Shown piece after piece: positions 17,698 to 25,226 of a stretch of DNA of 64,000 bases. The stretch is taken from assembly GCA_024403455.1 (NCBI GenBank), contig JAKSRR010000015.1:1-64000 (forward strand). Direction: 5' to 3'. The DNA is from Lachnospiraceae bacterium. GTDB lineage: Bacteria > Bacillota > Clostridia > Lachnospirales > Lachnospiraceae. Under the pieces are notes generated by a model. It ran no database searches and was not told the DNA's origin. It saw only the letters and a list, made by a program, of their open reading frames with translations. Within the stretch, counting starts at the first letter, position 1. Each line of letters starts with the position of its first letter. The position numbers were made by a program, and so were the translations under genes.

Positions 17698-17763
17698 GTA
17701 ATTCACCTAAAATGTTGGAAAGTGTGAAAATGCCGTAAAATAAAGGGTTTCATAGAATTGGAA

Positions 17764-17824
17764 ATTTGATATAATCCTCATAAAACTATTAAAAATTTAA
17801 AAAAGGTTGCGGAAAGGTTGCGGA
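17764..17824 (+). repeat. Left subterminal direct repeat of the element (integrase arm site candidate)
   Basis: 61 bases that match 31954-32014 at about 51 positions without gaps. Both copies begin ATTTGATATAA and end in two spaced GTTGCG boxes (AAAGGTTGCGGA). It lies about 66 bases inside the left att core. Paired GTTGCG boxes near both ends are plausible arm-type binding sites for the integrase. Confidence 0.75.
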
Positions 17825-17856
17825 CTGCAACAAAAAGACGAAAAATGCCAATTGAA

Positions 17857-17882
17857 AGGAGAGATGTAACTCTCCTTTTTAG
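17857..17882. terminator. Hairpin terminator at the left end of the element
   Basis: AAAGGAGAG and CTCTCCTTT form a 9-base stem around ATGTAA, with a T-run. It would stop transcription coming from the old ychF promoter before the first element gene. Confidence 0.8.
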
Positions 17883-17941
17883 ATGTTATAATAATTGATA
17901 GTTAGTTTTCTGATTCCAGATTATCGGACAAAGGAGATATT

Positions 17942-18754
17942 ATGGAGAAAGTTGAATTTGAGACAGTTCTTCTGGAGGCGGCTAAACTTCCGATGGTAAA
18001 AGTAGACCGTGAGCTGTTTTTGAGAAAAGAACTTCGCAATCGTTACAGTAAGGAAGTTGTTGATTTGGCAATAGAATATAATCCTGCTTATGCAGGTATC
18101 ACAGTAGCTGAGATTGATAAGATTGCAAAGAGTTGCATTAATGCAGAAACTACACGAGTGACGGCTATATCAGCTGCAGCTGGAATACCTGGAGGCTTTG
18201 CAATGATAGGAACTGTACCTGCTGACTTGGCACAGTATTTTGGACATATTTTACGTGTCCTTCAGGAACTTATTTATCTCTATGGTTGGCAAGATTTAAG
18301 TCTTGATGAAAGCGAACTGAATGAAGAAACAAAGAATATATTAACTTTGTTTGTTGGAATTATGTTCGGGGTCAATGGGGCTGTAGGTGCGGTTAATAAA
18401 ATTGCTGGACAGGTGGCAAAGCAGGTGGCAAAGAAATTGCCTCAAAAAGCATTAACAAAAGGTGTGATATATCCTATTGTCAAGAAAGTCTGCGCTTTGT
18501 TAGGTGTAAAAATGACGAAGGATATTTTTGCAAAAGGAGTTTCTAAGGCTGTTCCTGTCATCGGGGCTGTAGTATCAGGAGGGCTTACATTTGCTACTTT
18601 TAAGCCTATGTCAGGAAAACTTAAGAAGTATTTGGAATCGTGTAAGGTGGCAGATGTATCTTATTATGAGAAAACTCGTAATGAAGAAATCATTGAAGTA
18701 GATGTTGATGATATTGATGTAAGCGATATTGGTGACGGAGACCAAGAAAATTAG
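17942..18754 (+). CDS. EcsC-family-like protein
   Basis: A 270-residue protein. The centre (about 75-125) has the Gly/Ala-rich amphipathic pattern PGGFAMIGTVPADLAQYF followed by LRVLQELIYLYGW, which resembles the EcsC family (small membrane-associated proteins of unknown molecular role). Further hydrophobic Gly-rich stretches follow near 140-155 and 195-220, and the C-terminus is strongly acidic (about 250-270). It is the first gene of the element, on its own, behind AAAGGAGATATT and ahead of a terminator. EcsC-like proteins recur on mobile elements and plasmids, but I know no proven function there. Confidence 0.6.
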   Translation: MEKVEFETVLLEAAKLPMVKVDRELFLRKELRNRYSKEVVDLAIEYNPAYAGITVAEIDKIAKSCINAETTRVTAISAAAGIPGGFAMIGTVPADLAQYFGHILRVLQELIYLYGWQDLSLDESELNEETKNILTLFVGIMFGVNGAVGAVNKIAGQVAKQVAKKLPQKALTKGVIYPIVKKVCALLGVKMTKDIFAKGVSKAVPVIGAVVSGGLTFATFKPMSGKLKKYLESCKVADVSYYEKTRNEEIIEVDVDDIDVSDIGDGDQEN

Positions 18755-18786
18755 TGGTAAGAAAGTTGCGAATATCAATTGAGTAT

Positions 18787-18818
18787 AAAGAGAGGAGTTA
18801 CTTTTCCTCTCTTTTTTT
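18787..18818. terminator. Bidirectional terminator
   Basis: AAAGAGAGGA pairs with TCCTCTCTTT (10 bases) and is followed by a T-run on the plus strand. It lies between the convergent EcsC-like gene and the minus-strand gene ending at 18798, and can serve both; the minus-strand gene's last codons overlap the hairpin. Confidence 0.8.
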
Positions 18819-19151
18819 GATTCGGGGCAGAATTGTAAGTGCATCTTCAACAGACCATCCATTCGCTACACGCCATTTGTATGTTTTTCGGCAGATTCCA
18901 TACTTTTGACACATTAGCGTTTCGGAACGATATCTTATTCCCTTATGGTCATAGCATGTTGTTCCTCCATTGGCTTTAGCTGGCGTTGTCAGTGCTTTTT
19001 CGAGGTCCCACTTATAATAATTAAGCCTTCTGGACAAACAGGCTTGTGTAAGACTATAAGCCCTTGCCATCTCGGTAAGTGTTGAGTAGTTATTGCCTAG
19101 GTGGTCTTTGCATTCTTTGCTGTGAGTCCAGTTAAATTTTCGTTTGCGCAT
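18798..19151 (-). CDS. Small protein with two tandem helix-turn-helix-like modules
   Basis: 117 residues made almost only of two related modules of about 45 residues. The first starts DHLGNNYSTLTEMARAYSL and ends WDLEKALTTP; the second starts DHKGIRYRSETLMCQKYGI and ends WSVEDALTIL. The shared plan is D-H-x-G-x-x-Y, an S/T helix, R/K-rich turn, W-x-x-E/D-x-A-L. Such modules occur in phage and mobile-element proteins and are thought to bind DNA, so a DNA-binding role is likely but not shown. ATG 19151 has AAAAAGGAGATATAATC directly ahead. It lies just downstream of the unknown 208-residue gene and was probably co-transcribed with it. Confidence 0.65.
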   Translation of the reverse strand: MRKRKFNWTHSKECKDHLGNNYSTLTEMARAYSLTQACLSRRLNYYKWDLEKALTTPAKANGGTTCYDHKGIRYRSETLMCQKYGICRKTYKWRVANGWSVEDALTILPRIKKREEK

Positions 19152-19176
19152 GATTATATCTCCTTTTTGAGTTATC

Positions 19177-19803
19177 CTAGAAATCTGTGTCAAGGGTAAT
19201 GGTATGTAGATTATCGATGGCGTTTATTACATATGTTCTGAACAGACTGTTTTCTTGAAATGCCCTAATAAGATACATAAAATTGCTGACGCAAAACCCG
19301 ATATCTATTTTCCCCAAATCATCCAGTTTATCGACGAGTGAATCGAATATATCATCGTATTCAGCAATTTCATTGAAACTTTCGCACGTTAATTTATTGA
19401 TTTCCTTGTATATTTTTTCACTGTAGGAAGAAAAAGATATTGTCCAATTATCACGAGGTTCTAAAAGTTGAAAATCTCCGTTCATTTCTTGACGTGTCTG
19501 TTTTGAAAATAAAACATCATTTTTTTGCTCTAAAGCGATTTCGATACATACTGCTTCTTTAAACATATCTCTGAACTCCTCGTTTGCAATTAGCAGTAGA
19601 GTGATGAACGATATATTATTGAGCAAGTATAGAGCCAGATTTTTGTCTATAGCCTTGTACGAAGGTGGTGTATTGTAATCTACAGACAGTTTTATATTCT
19701 TTTGTATTGTCTTGGCATCCATATATGAGAATGAAGAGTAAATATTGGTCAGAAATTCGATGATAGCTGCCTCAGCATTAGGATCAACAGTTGGATTATA
19801 CAT
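19177..19803 (-). CDS. Unknown 208-residue protein
   Basis: I do not recognise this protein. It is predicted to be mainly helical and soluble, acidic, with one hydrophobic segment (LLNNISFITLLLIA, about 70-83) that is more likely a buried helix than a membrane anchor. No catalytic motif is visible. It shares a transcript with the small helix-turn-helix-like gene downstream (25 bases apart) and is divergent from the serine recombinase across a repeat-rich 190-base region. The position suggests element-specific cargo or regulation. Confidence 0.6.
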   Translation of the reverse strand: MYNPTVDPNAEAAIIEFLTNIYSSFSYMDAKTIQKNIKLSVDYNTPPSYKAIDKNLALYLLNNISFITLLLIANEEFRDMFKEAVCIEIALEQKNDVLFSKQTRQEMNGDFQLLEPRDNWTISFSSYSEKIYKEINKLTCESFNEIAEYDDIFDSLVDKLDDLGKIDIGFCVSNFMYLIRAFQENSLFRTYVINAIDNLHTITLDTDF

Positions 19804-19873
19804 AGTTGCGGCTCCTTTCTTGGTTGATTTTTGGTTTCACGATTGTAGCCAATGCGTTGGCTAACAGTATTTA

Positions 19874-19976
19874 GTATCAAAACTGACGAAGGTCAGAAAA
19901 GTATTAAAAAAATATATGTTTTGATTGAAAAAAATAACTACTTTTGATACAATAATGATATAGGTTAGTTTTGATA
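19874..19976. promoter_or_regulatory. Repeated TTTTGATA sites ahead of the serine recombinase (res or operator candidate)
   Basis: Four copies of a TTTTGATA-like half-site: GTATCAAAA at 19874-19882 (inverted), TTTTGAT at 19919-19925, TTTTGATAC at 19942-19950 and TTTTGATA at 19969-19976. There is also a CTGAC-GAAG-GTCAG hairpin at 19883-19896. Small serine recombinases often have their crossover and accessory sites just upstream of their gene, so this may be a res site; it may also be an operator between the divergent genes. Confidence 0.45.
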
Positions 19977-19995
19977 TTATTTTGGGGATTTTATT

Positions 19996-20697
19996 ATGAT
20001 ATATGGTTATTGTAGAATTTCAACAGCCAAACAATCGATAGAACGACAGATAAGAAATATTATAGCTGAATATCCGAGCGCAAAGATTATTCAAGAAGTT
20101 TTTACTGGTACGAAAATCCAAGGACGAGAAAAGTTCGAAAAATTAATTAAAGGCTTGAATGAAGGGGATACAGTTGTATTTGATTCGGTTTCGAGAATGA
20201 GTCGTGATGCGGAAGAAGGCATTGAGACATATTTTGAATTGTATGAACGAGGCGTTAATCTTGTTTTTTTGAAAGAACACTATATTGATACATCGCTCTA
20301 TGCCGAAAACTTGAAGGATAAGATTGAGCTGACAGGAGCAGACGAAGATGAAATATTTAAAGGCTTGAATAATTATTTTAGAAAACTTGCTGCTAAGCAA
20401 ATACGAATTGCTTTTGACCAGGCTGAGAAAGAAGTTGAAGATTTACGTCAAAGGACTAGAGAAGGTCTTGTTACTGCGAAAAATAATGGGAAACAAGTTG
20501 GTGCGGTGGCAGGTAAAAAGTTGGTTACCAAAAAATCTCTTGAAAGTAAGAAAAAGATGCAGAAACTTGCAAAAGATTTTGGTGGTCAAAACACTGATGA
20601 ACAAGTAATGGCAATTCTCGGAATTGCTCGAAATACATATTACAAGTATAAAAGAGAAATAATAGATGAAATTATAGAAAAAAGAGGTGACAAATAA
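19996..20697 (+). CDS. Small serine recombinase (resolvase/invertase type)
   Basis: A 233-residue protein with the N-terminal resolvase domain: catalytic Ser in YCRIST (about residue 9), the arginine motif SVSRMSRD (about 66-73), and a long helix, then a C-terminal helix-turn-helix (VMAILGIARNTYYKYKR, about 207-223). This is the size of resolvases and invertases, not of large serine integrases. Integration itself is probably done by the tyrosine integrase at the other end. The stop codon nearly touches dpnM, so it may be co-transcribed with the restriction-modification genes. A role in resolving multimers or plasmid-like dimers of the excised circle is inferred. Confidence 0.88.
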   Translation: MIYGYCRISTAKQSIERQIRNIIAEYPSAKIIQEVFTGTKIQGREKFEKLIKGLNEGDTVVFDSVSRMSRDAEEGIETYFELYERGVNLVFLKEHYIDTSLYAENLKDKIELTGADEDEIFKGLNNYFRKLAAKQIRIAFDQAEKEVEDLRQRTREGLVTAKNNGKQVGAVAGKKLVTKKSLESKKKMQKLAKDFGGQNTDEQVMAILGIARNTYYKYKREIIDEIIEKRGDK

Positions 20698-20698
20698 T

Positions 20699-21541
20699 AT
20701 GTCTTTTAAAAAGATGGGACCGTTCGTAAAGTGGGCAGGGGGAAAAGGACAGCTACTTGATAGAATACAGATGAGAATTCCAGATAATTTTAATTCGTAT
20801 TATGAACCATTTATTGGAGGTGGCGCTGTACTCCTTGGTGTTAAGCCAAGTAGTGCCGTTATAAATGACACAAATGAACAATTGATAAATGTTTATAGGC
20901 AACTAAAAAATGACCCAAGAGCAGTAATTAGAGCTGTGAATCAGTTGGATCAGTGCGGAAAGTGCGATAAAGATTTTTATTTAGAAACTAGAAATTTGTA
21001 CAATGAGAAAATAAAAAAACATGAGTTAGATGCTGAATGTGCAGGGCTTATGATATGGATAAATAAGCATTGCTTTAATGGATTGTACAGAGTTAATTCA
21101 AAAGGATTATTTAATGTTCCATATAATAATAAGCAGCTTGGTAAGTCAATAGATGAAGCAAATCTTATGAGTATAGGATATTATCTATCTCATTCAAACG
21201 TTGAAATATTATGTTCTGATTTTGAAGATGCATGTGAAAAAGTAAAAAAAGGTGATTTTGTGTATTTTGATTCACCGTATGTGCCAGTAAGCGAGACGGC
21301 ATCGTTCACGGATTATACAAAAGATGGATTCGGATATGAAGACCACAAGAGATTAGCGGAATTGTTTAGGCGACTTGATGGCTTGGGGGCTAAAGTTATG
21401 TTGTCGAATCATGATGTACAGTTAGTGCATGAATTGTATGATGGTTACAATATAGAATGTGTTGATGTAAAAAGAAATATAAATAGTGATGCAAAAAAAA
21501 GAAGTGGAAAAGAAGTAATAATAACAAATTATAAAATATAG
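20699..21541 (+). CDS. dpnM: DNA adenine methyltransferase, DpnM-type (GATC)
   Basis: A 280-residue D12-class N6-adenine methyltransferase. Motif I is FVKWAGGKGQLL (about 8-19), followed by YEPFIGGGA, and NGLYRVNSKGLFNVPY matches the M.DpnII/Dam group closely. Motif IV reads DSPY (about residue 198) instead of DPPY. It is the double-strand GATC methylase of a DpnII-type system. ATG 20699 follows AAGAGGTGAC by a good distance, one base after the recombinase stop. The next gene begins 1 base after its stop. The DSPY change affects a catalytic motif and is worth checking, although the rest of the protein is intact. Confidence 0.92.
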   Translation: MSFKKMGPFVKWAGGKGQLLDRIQMRIPDNFNSYYEPFIGGGAVLLGVKPSSAVINDTNEQLINVYRQLKNDPRAVIRAVNQLDQCGKCDKDFYLETRNLYNEKIKKHELDAECAGLMIWINKHCFNGLYRVNSKGLFNVPYNNKQLGKSIDEANLMSIGYYLSHSNVEILCSDFEDACEKVKKGDFVYFDSPYVPVSETASFTDYTKDGFGYEDHKRLAELFRRLDGLGAKVMLSNHDVQLVHELYDGYNIECVDVKRNINSDAKKRSGKEVIITNYKI

Positions 21542-21542
21542 G

Positions 21543-22343
21543 ATGAATATGAAAAAATATCTAAAACGGTCTGAAAAGATATACTATGAAGACGATTTGA
21601 GCGTCTTGGTTTTTGATGATACGTTTAATGCATTAAAAAAAATCAAACCAGGAACGATTGATATGATATTTTCGGACCCTCCGTACTTCTTGAGTAATGA
21701 TGGGGTTACGTGTAGTGGCGGAAAGATGGTATCAGTAAACAAGGGAAAATGGGATAAAGTTAATTCATTTAAGGAGAAACATTTGTTTAATCGTAAATGG
21801 TTGCGATTATGTTATAAGGCTTTAAGTCCAAATGGAACGATATGGATAAGTGGTACATATCATAATATTTATAGCGTTGGGGTTGCACTTGAAGAGGAAG
21901 GATTTAAGATACTCAATAATATTACTTGGAAGAAAACTAATCCACCACCTAATCTTGCGTGCAGATGTTTTACTCATAGTACAGAAACTATTATATGGGC
22001 AAAAAAAGATTTGAAAAAAGCAAGGCATACATTTAATTATGATTTGATGAAGGCGGAAAATGGTGGAAAACAAATGAAAGATGTTTGGGAGGGGAATCTT
22101 ACTAGTAAGAAAGAAAAAAAGTATGGCAAACATCCTACTCAAAAACCGATATATCTGCTTGAAAGAATTATAGCGGCATCCACCAACGAAGGGGACGTAG
22201 TTATGGACCCGTTTTGTGGTTCGTCAACGACTGGAATTGCGTGTAAAAAACTAGGACGTCAATATATAGGAATTGACAACAACGAAGAATATATTAAGTT
22301 ATCTAAAGCGAGGTTGGAAAATTATGGAAAAGAGGCTTTTTAG
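21543..22343 (+). CDS. dpnA: DNA adenine methyltransferase, DpnA-type
   Basis: A 266-residue beta-class N6-adenine methyltransferase. SDPPYFLSNDG (about 40-50) holds the catalytic DPPY, KHPTQKP is near 200, and DPFCGSSTTGIA (about 222-233) is the AdoMet loop. Segments such as KWDKVNSF and FKILNNITWKKTNP match DpnA closely. The known DpnA can methylate single-stranded DNA and so protects incoming plasmid strands in transformation; this would suit an element that moves as single-stranded DNA. It overlaps the restriction gene by 20 bases. The start may be ATG 21543 or 21549. Confidence 0.93.
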   Translation: MNMKKYLKRSEKIYYEDDLSVLVFDDTFNALKKIKPGTIDMIFSDPPYFLSNDGVTCSGGKMVSVNKGKWDKVNSFKEKHLFNRKWLRLCYKALSPNGTIWISGTYHNIYSVGVALEEEGFKILNNITWKKTNPPPNLACRCFTHSTETIIWAKKDLKKARHTFNYDLMKAENGGKQMKDVWEGNLTSKKEKKYGKHPTQKPIYLLERIIAASTNEGDVVMDPFCGSSTTGIACKKLGRQYIGIDNNEEYIKLSKARLENYGKEAF

Positions 22344-23178
22344 TTACTGGTTGGGAACGTTTAGAGAATCGATAAATGAATACACTTATTATACTGATTT
22401 TGAAAAAGTATATGAGAATGTAAATTCGGTGAAGGTAGAAATCAATATTTTGAATTCGCTTATTGGCTCTAAAAATATTGAGGTTGATTTTGAAAATATA
22501 ATCAATAGATATCCTGAGTGTTTAAATGTTATTCCGATTTTGTTGGCGGTGAGGTCTAATGAGATCTTCTGCCAAGATGAAAAAGGAGCTGTGAAATATA
22601 GGTTCGATAAGATGAGTGGTGGTGTAGAACAATATAAATATTTCATGAGAAAAACAGGATTGTTTGATATGCTACAAAACCATTTGATTGGAAATTTATA
22701 TGATTATGTTACAGGAGTTGAAGTTGGTCTTGGCTCTAACGGACGAAAAAATCGAGGTGGTCATCAAATGGAAGACCTTGTTGAGTCTTACATAAAGCAA
22801 AGCGGCGCAGAATATTATAAAGAGATGTATCTTACGGACATTGAAAATAAATGGGGAGTTGATTTGTCTTCGATTTCTGCTGAAGGAACGTCTACGAAAC
22901 GATGGGACTTTGTTGTAAAAACACCAGATAAAATATATGTTATTGAGACTAATTTTTATTCTGGAGGAGGCTCTAAATTAAATGAGACAGCTCGGTCATA
23001 TAAGATGATATCTGAAGAAAGTAAGTCGGTGAAAGACGTTGATTTTGTTTGGATAACAGATGGCGCTGGTTGGGTTTCTGCTAGAAGAAATCTGGAAGAA
23101 ACATTTAATACTATGGATTTAATATTTAATATAAAAGATATGGAAAACGGGATTCTTGTTGAACTATTCAATAAATGA
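22324..23178 (+). CDS. dpnB: Type II restriction endonuclease DpnII family (GATC)
   Basis: A 284-residue nuclease that cuts unmethylated GATC. It matches the DpnII/MboI family along its length: YYTDFEKVYENV, NSLIGSKNIEVDF, LQNHLIGNLYDYVTGVEVG, GRKNRGG, and the nuclease core WDFVVK...VIETNFYSGGGSKLNE with E and NFY at about residues 208-214. VWITDGAGW is also conserved. ATG 22324 lies inside the end of dpnA, behind AGGTTGG; a longer frame to 22273 would overlap dpnA by 71 bases. The full set dpnM-dpnA-dpnB is present and looks intact. Confidence 0.93.
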   Translation: MEKRLFSYWLGTFRESINEYTYYTDFEKVYENVNSVKVEINILNSLIGSKNIEVDFENIINRYPECLNVIPILLAVRSNEIFCQDEKGAVKYRFDKMSGGVEQYKYFMRKTGLFDMLQNHLIGNLYDYVTGVEVGLGSNGRKNRGGHQMEDLVESYIKQSGAEYYKEMYLTDIENKWGVDLSSISAEGTSTKRWDFVVKTPDKIYVIETNFYSGGGSKLNETARSYKMISEESKSVKDVDFVWITDGAGWVSARRNLEETFNTMDLIFNIKDMENGILVELFNK

Positions 23179-23219
23179 TATATATAGTATAATAAATAAA
23201 AACGTAGGAGGTATGTACT

Positions 23220-23480
23220 ATGGCTTGGGGTAGTTATGCGGAATGTCCTCAGTGTGGAGTTGTAGCGCACGGTGATGACGAAATTGAACAAATATTTGGC
23301 TTTAGATATGGGGGAACAAAGCCACAGTCGTGGTGTCGCTCTTGCAGAAGTTCTGGTAGTGGTTCAAGTAGTGAAAGGTTAAGCGTCTATGATGCAGCGG
23401 ATATCTGGATGAGTAGTGGAATGGATGAAGATTACACCTTTGGTTATTCCGAGGATGAACTTCGCAGAGCACTTAATTAG
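23220..23480 (+). CDS. Small zinc-ribbon-like protein downstream of the DpnII operon
   Basis: 86 residues: four cysteines in two pairs (CPQC at about 9-12 and CRSC at about 39-42) form a probable zinc ribbon, followed by a Ser/Gly linker and an acidic tail (DEDYTFGYSEDELRR). Function unknown. A very strong ribosome site (GTAGGAGGTATG) precedes the ATG. It lies 41 bases after the endonuclease gene and may be co-transcribed with it, though it is not a standard part of DpnII systems. Confidence 0.65.
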   Translation: MAWGSYAECPQCGVVAHGDDEIEQIFGFRYGGTKPQSWCRSCRSSGSGSSSERLSVYDAADIWMSSGMDEDYTFGYSEDELRRALN

Positions 23481-23513
23481 TATTAAAATGTTACATAGGA
23501 AGAAAAGAACGTT

Positions 23514-23696
23514 ATGTCGCAAAAGCTTCTTGATATGAGTAGCACGAGTAGGCTATCTGCCAGGGCAAACCAAGCCCTGAGGCGTGGGTATGCCTCTTTG
23601 CCTAATCACGATGTGCGGCGGAGGCTCATGTCAAGAAGAATGTGAAATAATGTGTTTTATCAGACCTAGAACTTATATGGTTCCAGGTCTTTTTTA
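23514..23696 (+). ncRNA. Candidate structured RNA with terminator (or 43-residue peptide gene)
   Basis: A GC-rich island in A+T-rich DNA. Two adjacent perfect stems, AGGGC-7-GCCCT (23562-23578) and GAGGC-8-GCCTC (23579-23596), are followed by a strong terminator at 23662-23696 (AGACCT, GAAC, GTTC, AGGTCT and a T-run). The same stretch also reads as 43 codons from ATG 23514 to 23645 behind AGGAAG, Arg- and Ser-rich. I cannot tell whether the product is RNA or peptide. Its place just before the replication iterons suggests a copy-control or antisense-type role, which is a guess. Confidence 0.45.
23662..23696 (+). terminator. Rho-independent terminator
   Basis: AGACCT-A-GAAC pairs with GTTC-C-AGGTCT around TTATATG, with six T following. 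It ends the transcript of the DpnII operon and/or the small structured RNA. Confidence 0.85.
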
Positions 23697-23727
23697 TTTG
23701 GTGTAAAAGAGTTTACTAGTATTATGT

Positions 23728-24098
23728 TGTGACATTTATTCGAAAAATATGTCACAAGCCAGAAATGCTGTAATTCAAGGGTTTGCGCATAATATGCTAT
23801 GTTGTGACATTTTTGCGTGACAAATAATATCTGGAAATATGTCACATGAGAATGCAGTATTTATGCGGGTTATAGACGATAAAACTCATATTGTGACAAA
23901 TGTGACATATTATTTTGTGACTATTATAATGATTTTATATTTTGATTAAAATATGTGTAATGGGTGTAATGGTGTATAATATGGTGTAATATGTGTAATT
24001 TAGTGTTGAAATACGTGGACATACGTGATATAATAAAGCTACGGCAAGAGGTAATTTGCTGTGTGATATTGTGTAATTTTGTGTAAATTTTGTGTAAT
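23728..24098 (+). other. Iteron array: candidate replication origin of the element
   Basis: Two kinds of short repeats fill a gene-free stretch right before the replication initiator. TGTGACA or its complement occurs at 23728, 23750, 23803, 23816 (CGTGACA), 23840, 23892, 23901 and 23916 (TGTGACT). GTGTAAT occurs at 23955, 23964, 23984, 23993, 24071 and 24092, with variants at 23972 and 24081. Two ATACGTG copies lie between them (24010-24027). This is the expected layout of Rep binding sites (dso or iteron origin). No clear pMV158-type nick sequence TACTACG was found. Nothing else was seen in this 630-base gap apart from the structured RNA. Confidence 0.7.
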
Positions 24099-24110
24099 GG
24101 AGGTGAGCTG

Positions 24111-25226
24111 GTGAAAAAGCTCAGGAAAGATTCTACATGCTCGACAATGGCTGTAAAGTGTTATGACGAGCAACTTTTAACTGGCGAGCGTGGATTGATA
24201 GAAGCAATAAAGGCTGTTTCAGCTGACGAAATTCAAATCTTAGCAATTCATCATAACCGAAGCATTTCCAAGGCTCATTGGCATGTCATTATGAAGACAA
24301 GTCGAAGAGAGAAAAAAATGAGAGTAGTTTCGACGCTAAAGAAGCTTTCGATAGTTTTCCGTGATGGCATAGATGATGAACTTTGGAATAATCGAGGTGT
24401 TGAAACAGTAGGGAACTTTAGCAATTACGCAACTTATCTTCTTCATGAAACAGAAGCTGCAAAGAAAGACGGTAAAGAGTCTTATGATAAAAAAGAGTAT
24501 ATTACAAATCTGATGCCAGATGAAGTGGAAAAGATTTTGGATGGATATACGGTAAGAAGTAAAAGCAAAATTTCTTCGAATGATTATTATGATATGGCGA
24601 GAGCGGCTGGTTATAACTTGGAAGATGTTAATGCTTTTATAAGTGGTCTTGGTGCTACTAATATGAAACCGACAGCAGAGGCAAGTATTAGAAAGGCTTA
24701 TGATTACGGTGTTAAGTCTAGAATGCAGAAGCATGAACGACTGCATAGATTGCTGATAAGTATTGTTAAGCCCAAAACATTAGATGATAAGAGACTTCGA
24801 TATTCGATTGAAAAGGCATTAGATGATAAACGACTGTTTGTTCATAGAAGCGGTGAGCCGCTTTTTGTGGAAGCAAGCACGGAAGTTCTAGTAACAGATG
24901 ATAGATATTTACGTCATTGCACATCGAATGATTACATAGTTGAGATTAAAGATGACATTGCTGGCAAAGTGATTTGGGCAGGAAATATTGTGATCTACAT
25001 TGATTCGATAGCTATCAAAGATGGTAATTGCTTTGTATGCAGTATTGAGAATGATAAACTTATTTGTGATATTGTTCCCAAGTTTGATGCTCCTAATTCT
25101 GAACAAGAGCGAATTAAAAGTGAATATTTGAAATTCCGTGATAGATTCAACGCAGCATATGCAGAGTATGCACAAGTTACAATAACTGAAAAAGTTGATT
25201 TCTCGGATATTAATAATTACAGCTAA
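24111..25226 (+). CDS. RepB-family (pMV158/pLS1) HUH replication initiator
   Basis: Rolling-circle replication initiator of 371 residues. The N-terminal domain resembles RepB of pLS1: the metal-binding His pair in SKAHWHVIM (about 55-63) and the segment NYATYLLHETEAAKKD (about 104-119), where RepB has its catalytic Tyr, then YDKKEYITN. RepB itself is about 210 residues, so about 200 C-terminal residues are extra; they are charged, with no motif I know. The GTG at 24111 lies behind GGAGGTGA; a longer frame would start within the last iteron. An iteron array directly upstream supports its role as initiator of the excised element. Confidence 0.82.
   Translation: MKKLRKDSTCSTMAVKCYDEQLLTGERGLIEAIKAVSADEIQILAIHHNRSISKAHWHVIMKTSRREKKMRVVSTLKKLSIVFRDGIDDELWNNRGVETVGNFSNYATYLLHETEAAKKDGKESYDKKEYITNLMPDEVEKILDGYTVRSKSKISSNDYYDMARAAGYNLEDVNAFISGLGATNMKPTAEASIRKAYDYGVKSRMQKHERLHRLLISIVKPKTLDDKRLRYSIEKALDDKRLFVHRSGEPLFVEASTEVLVTDDRYLRHCTSNDYIVEIKDDIAGKVIWAGNIVIYIDSIAIKDGNCFVCSIENDKLICDIVPKFDAPNSEQERIKSEYLKFRDRFNAAYAEYAQVTITEKVDFSDINNYS

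Noticed and set aside
19996-20697. Serine recombinase as the integrase of the element
   Set aside because: It has resolvase size and is far from the att cores; the tyrosine integrase lies next to attR with xis beside it.
23728-24098. CRISPR array
   Set aside because: The repeats are only 7 bases, irregularly spaced and in both orientations; they sit before rep and no cas genes are near. They are iterons.
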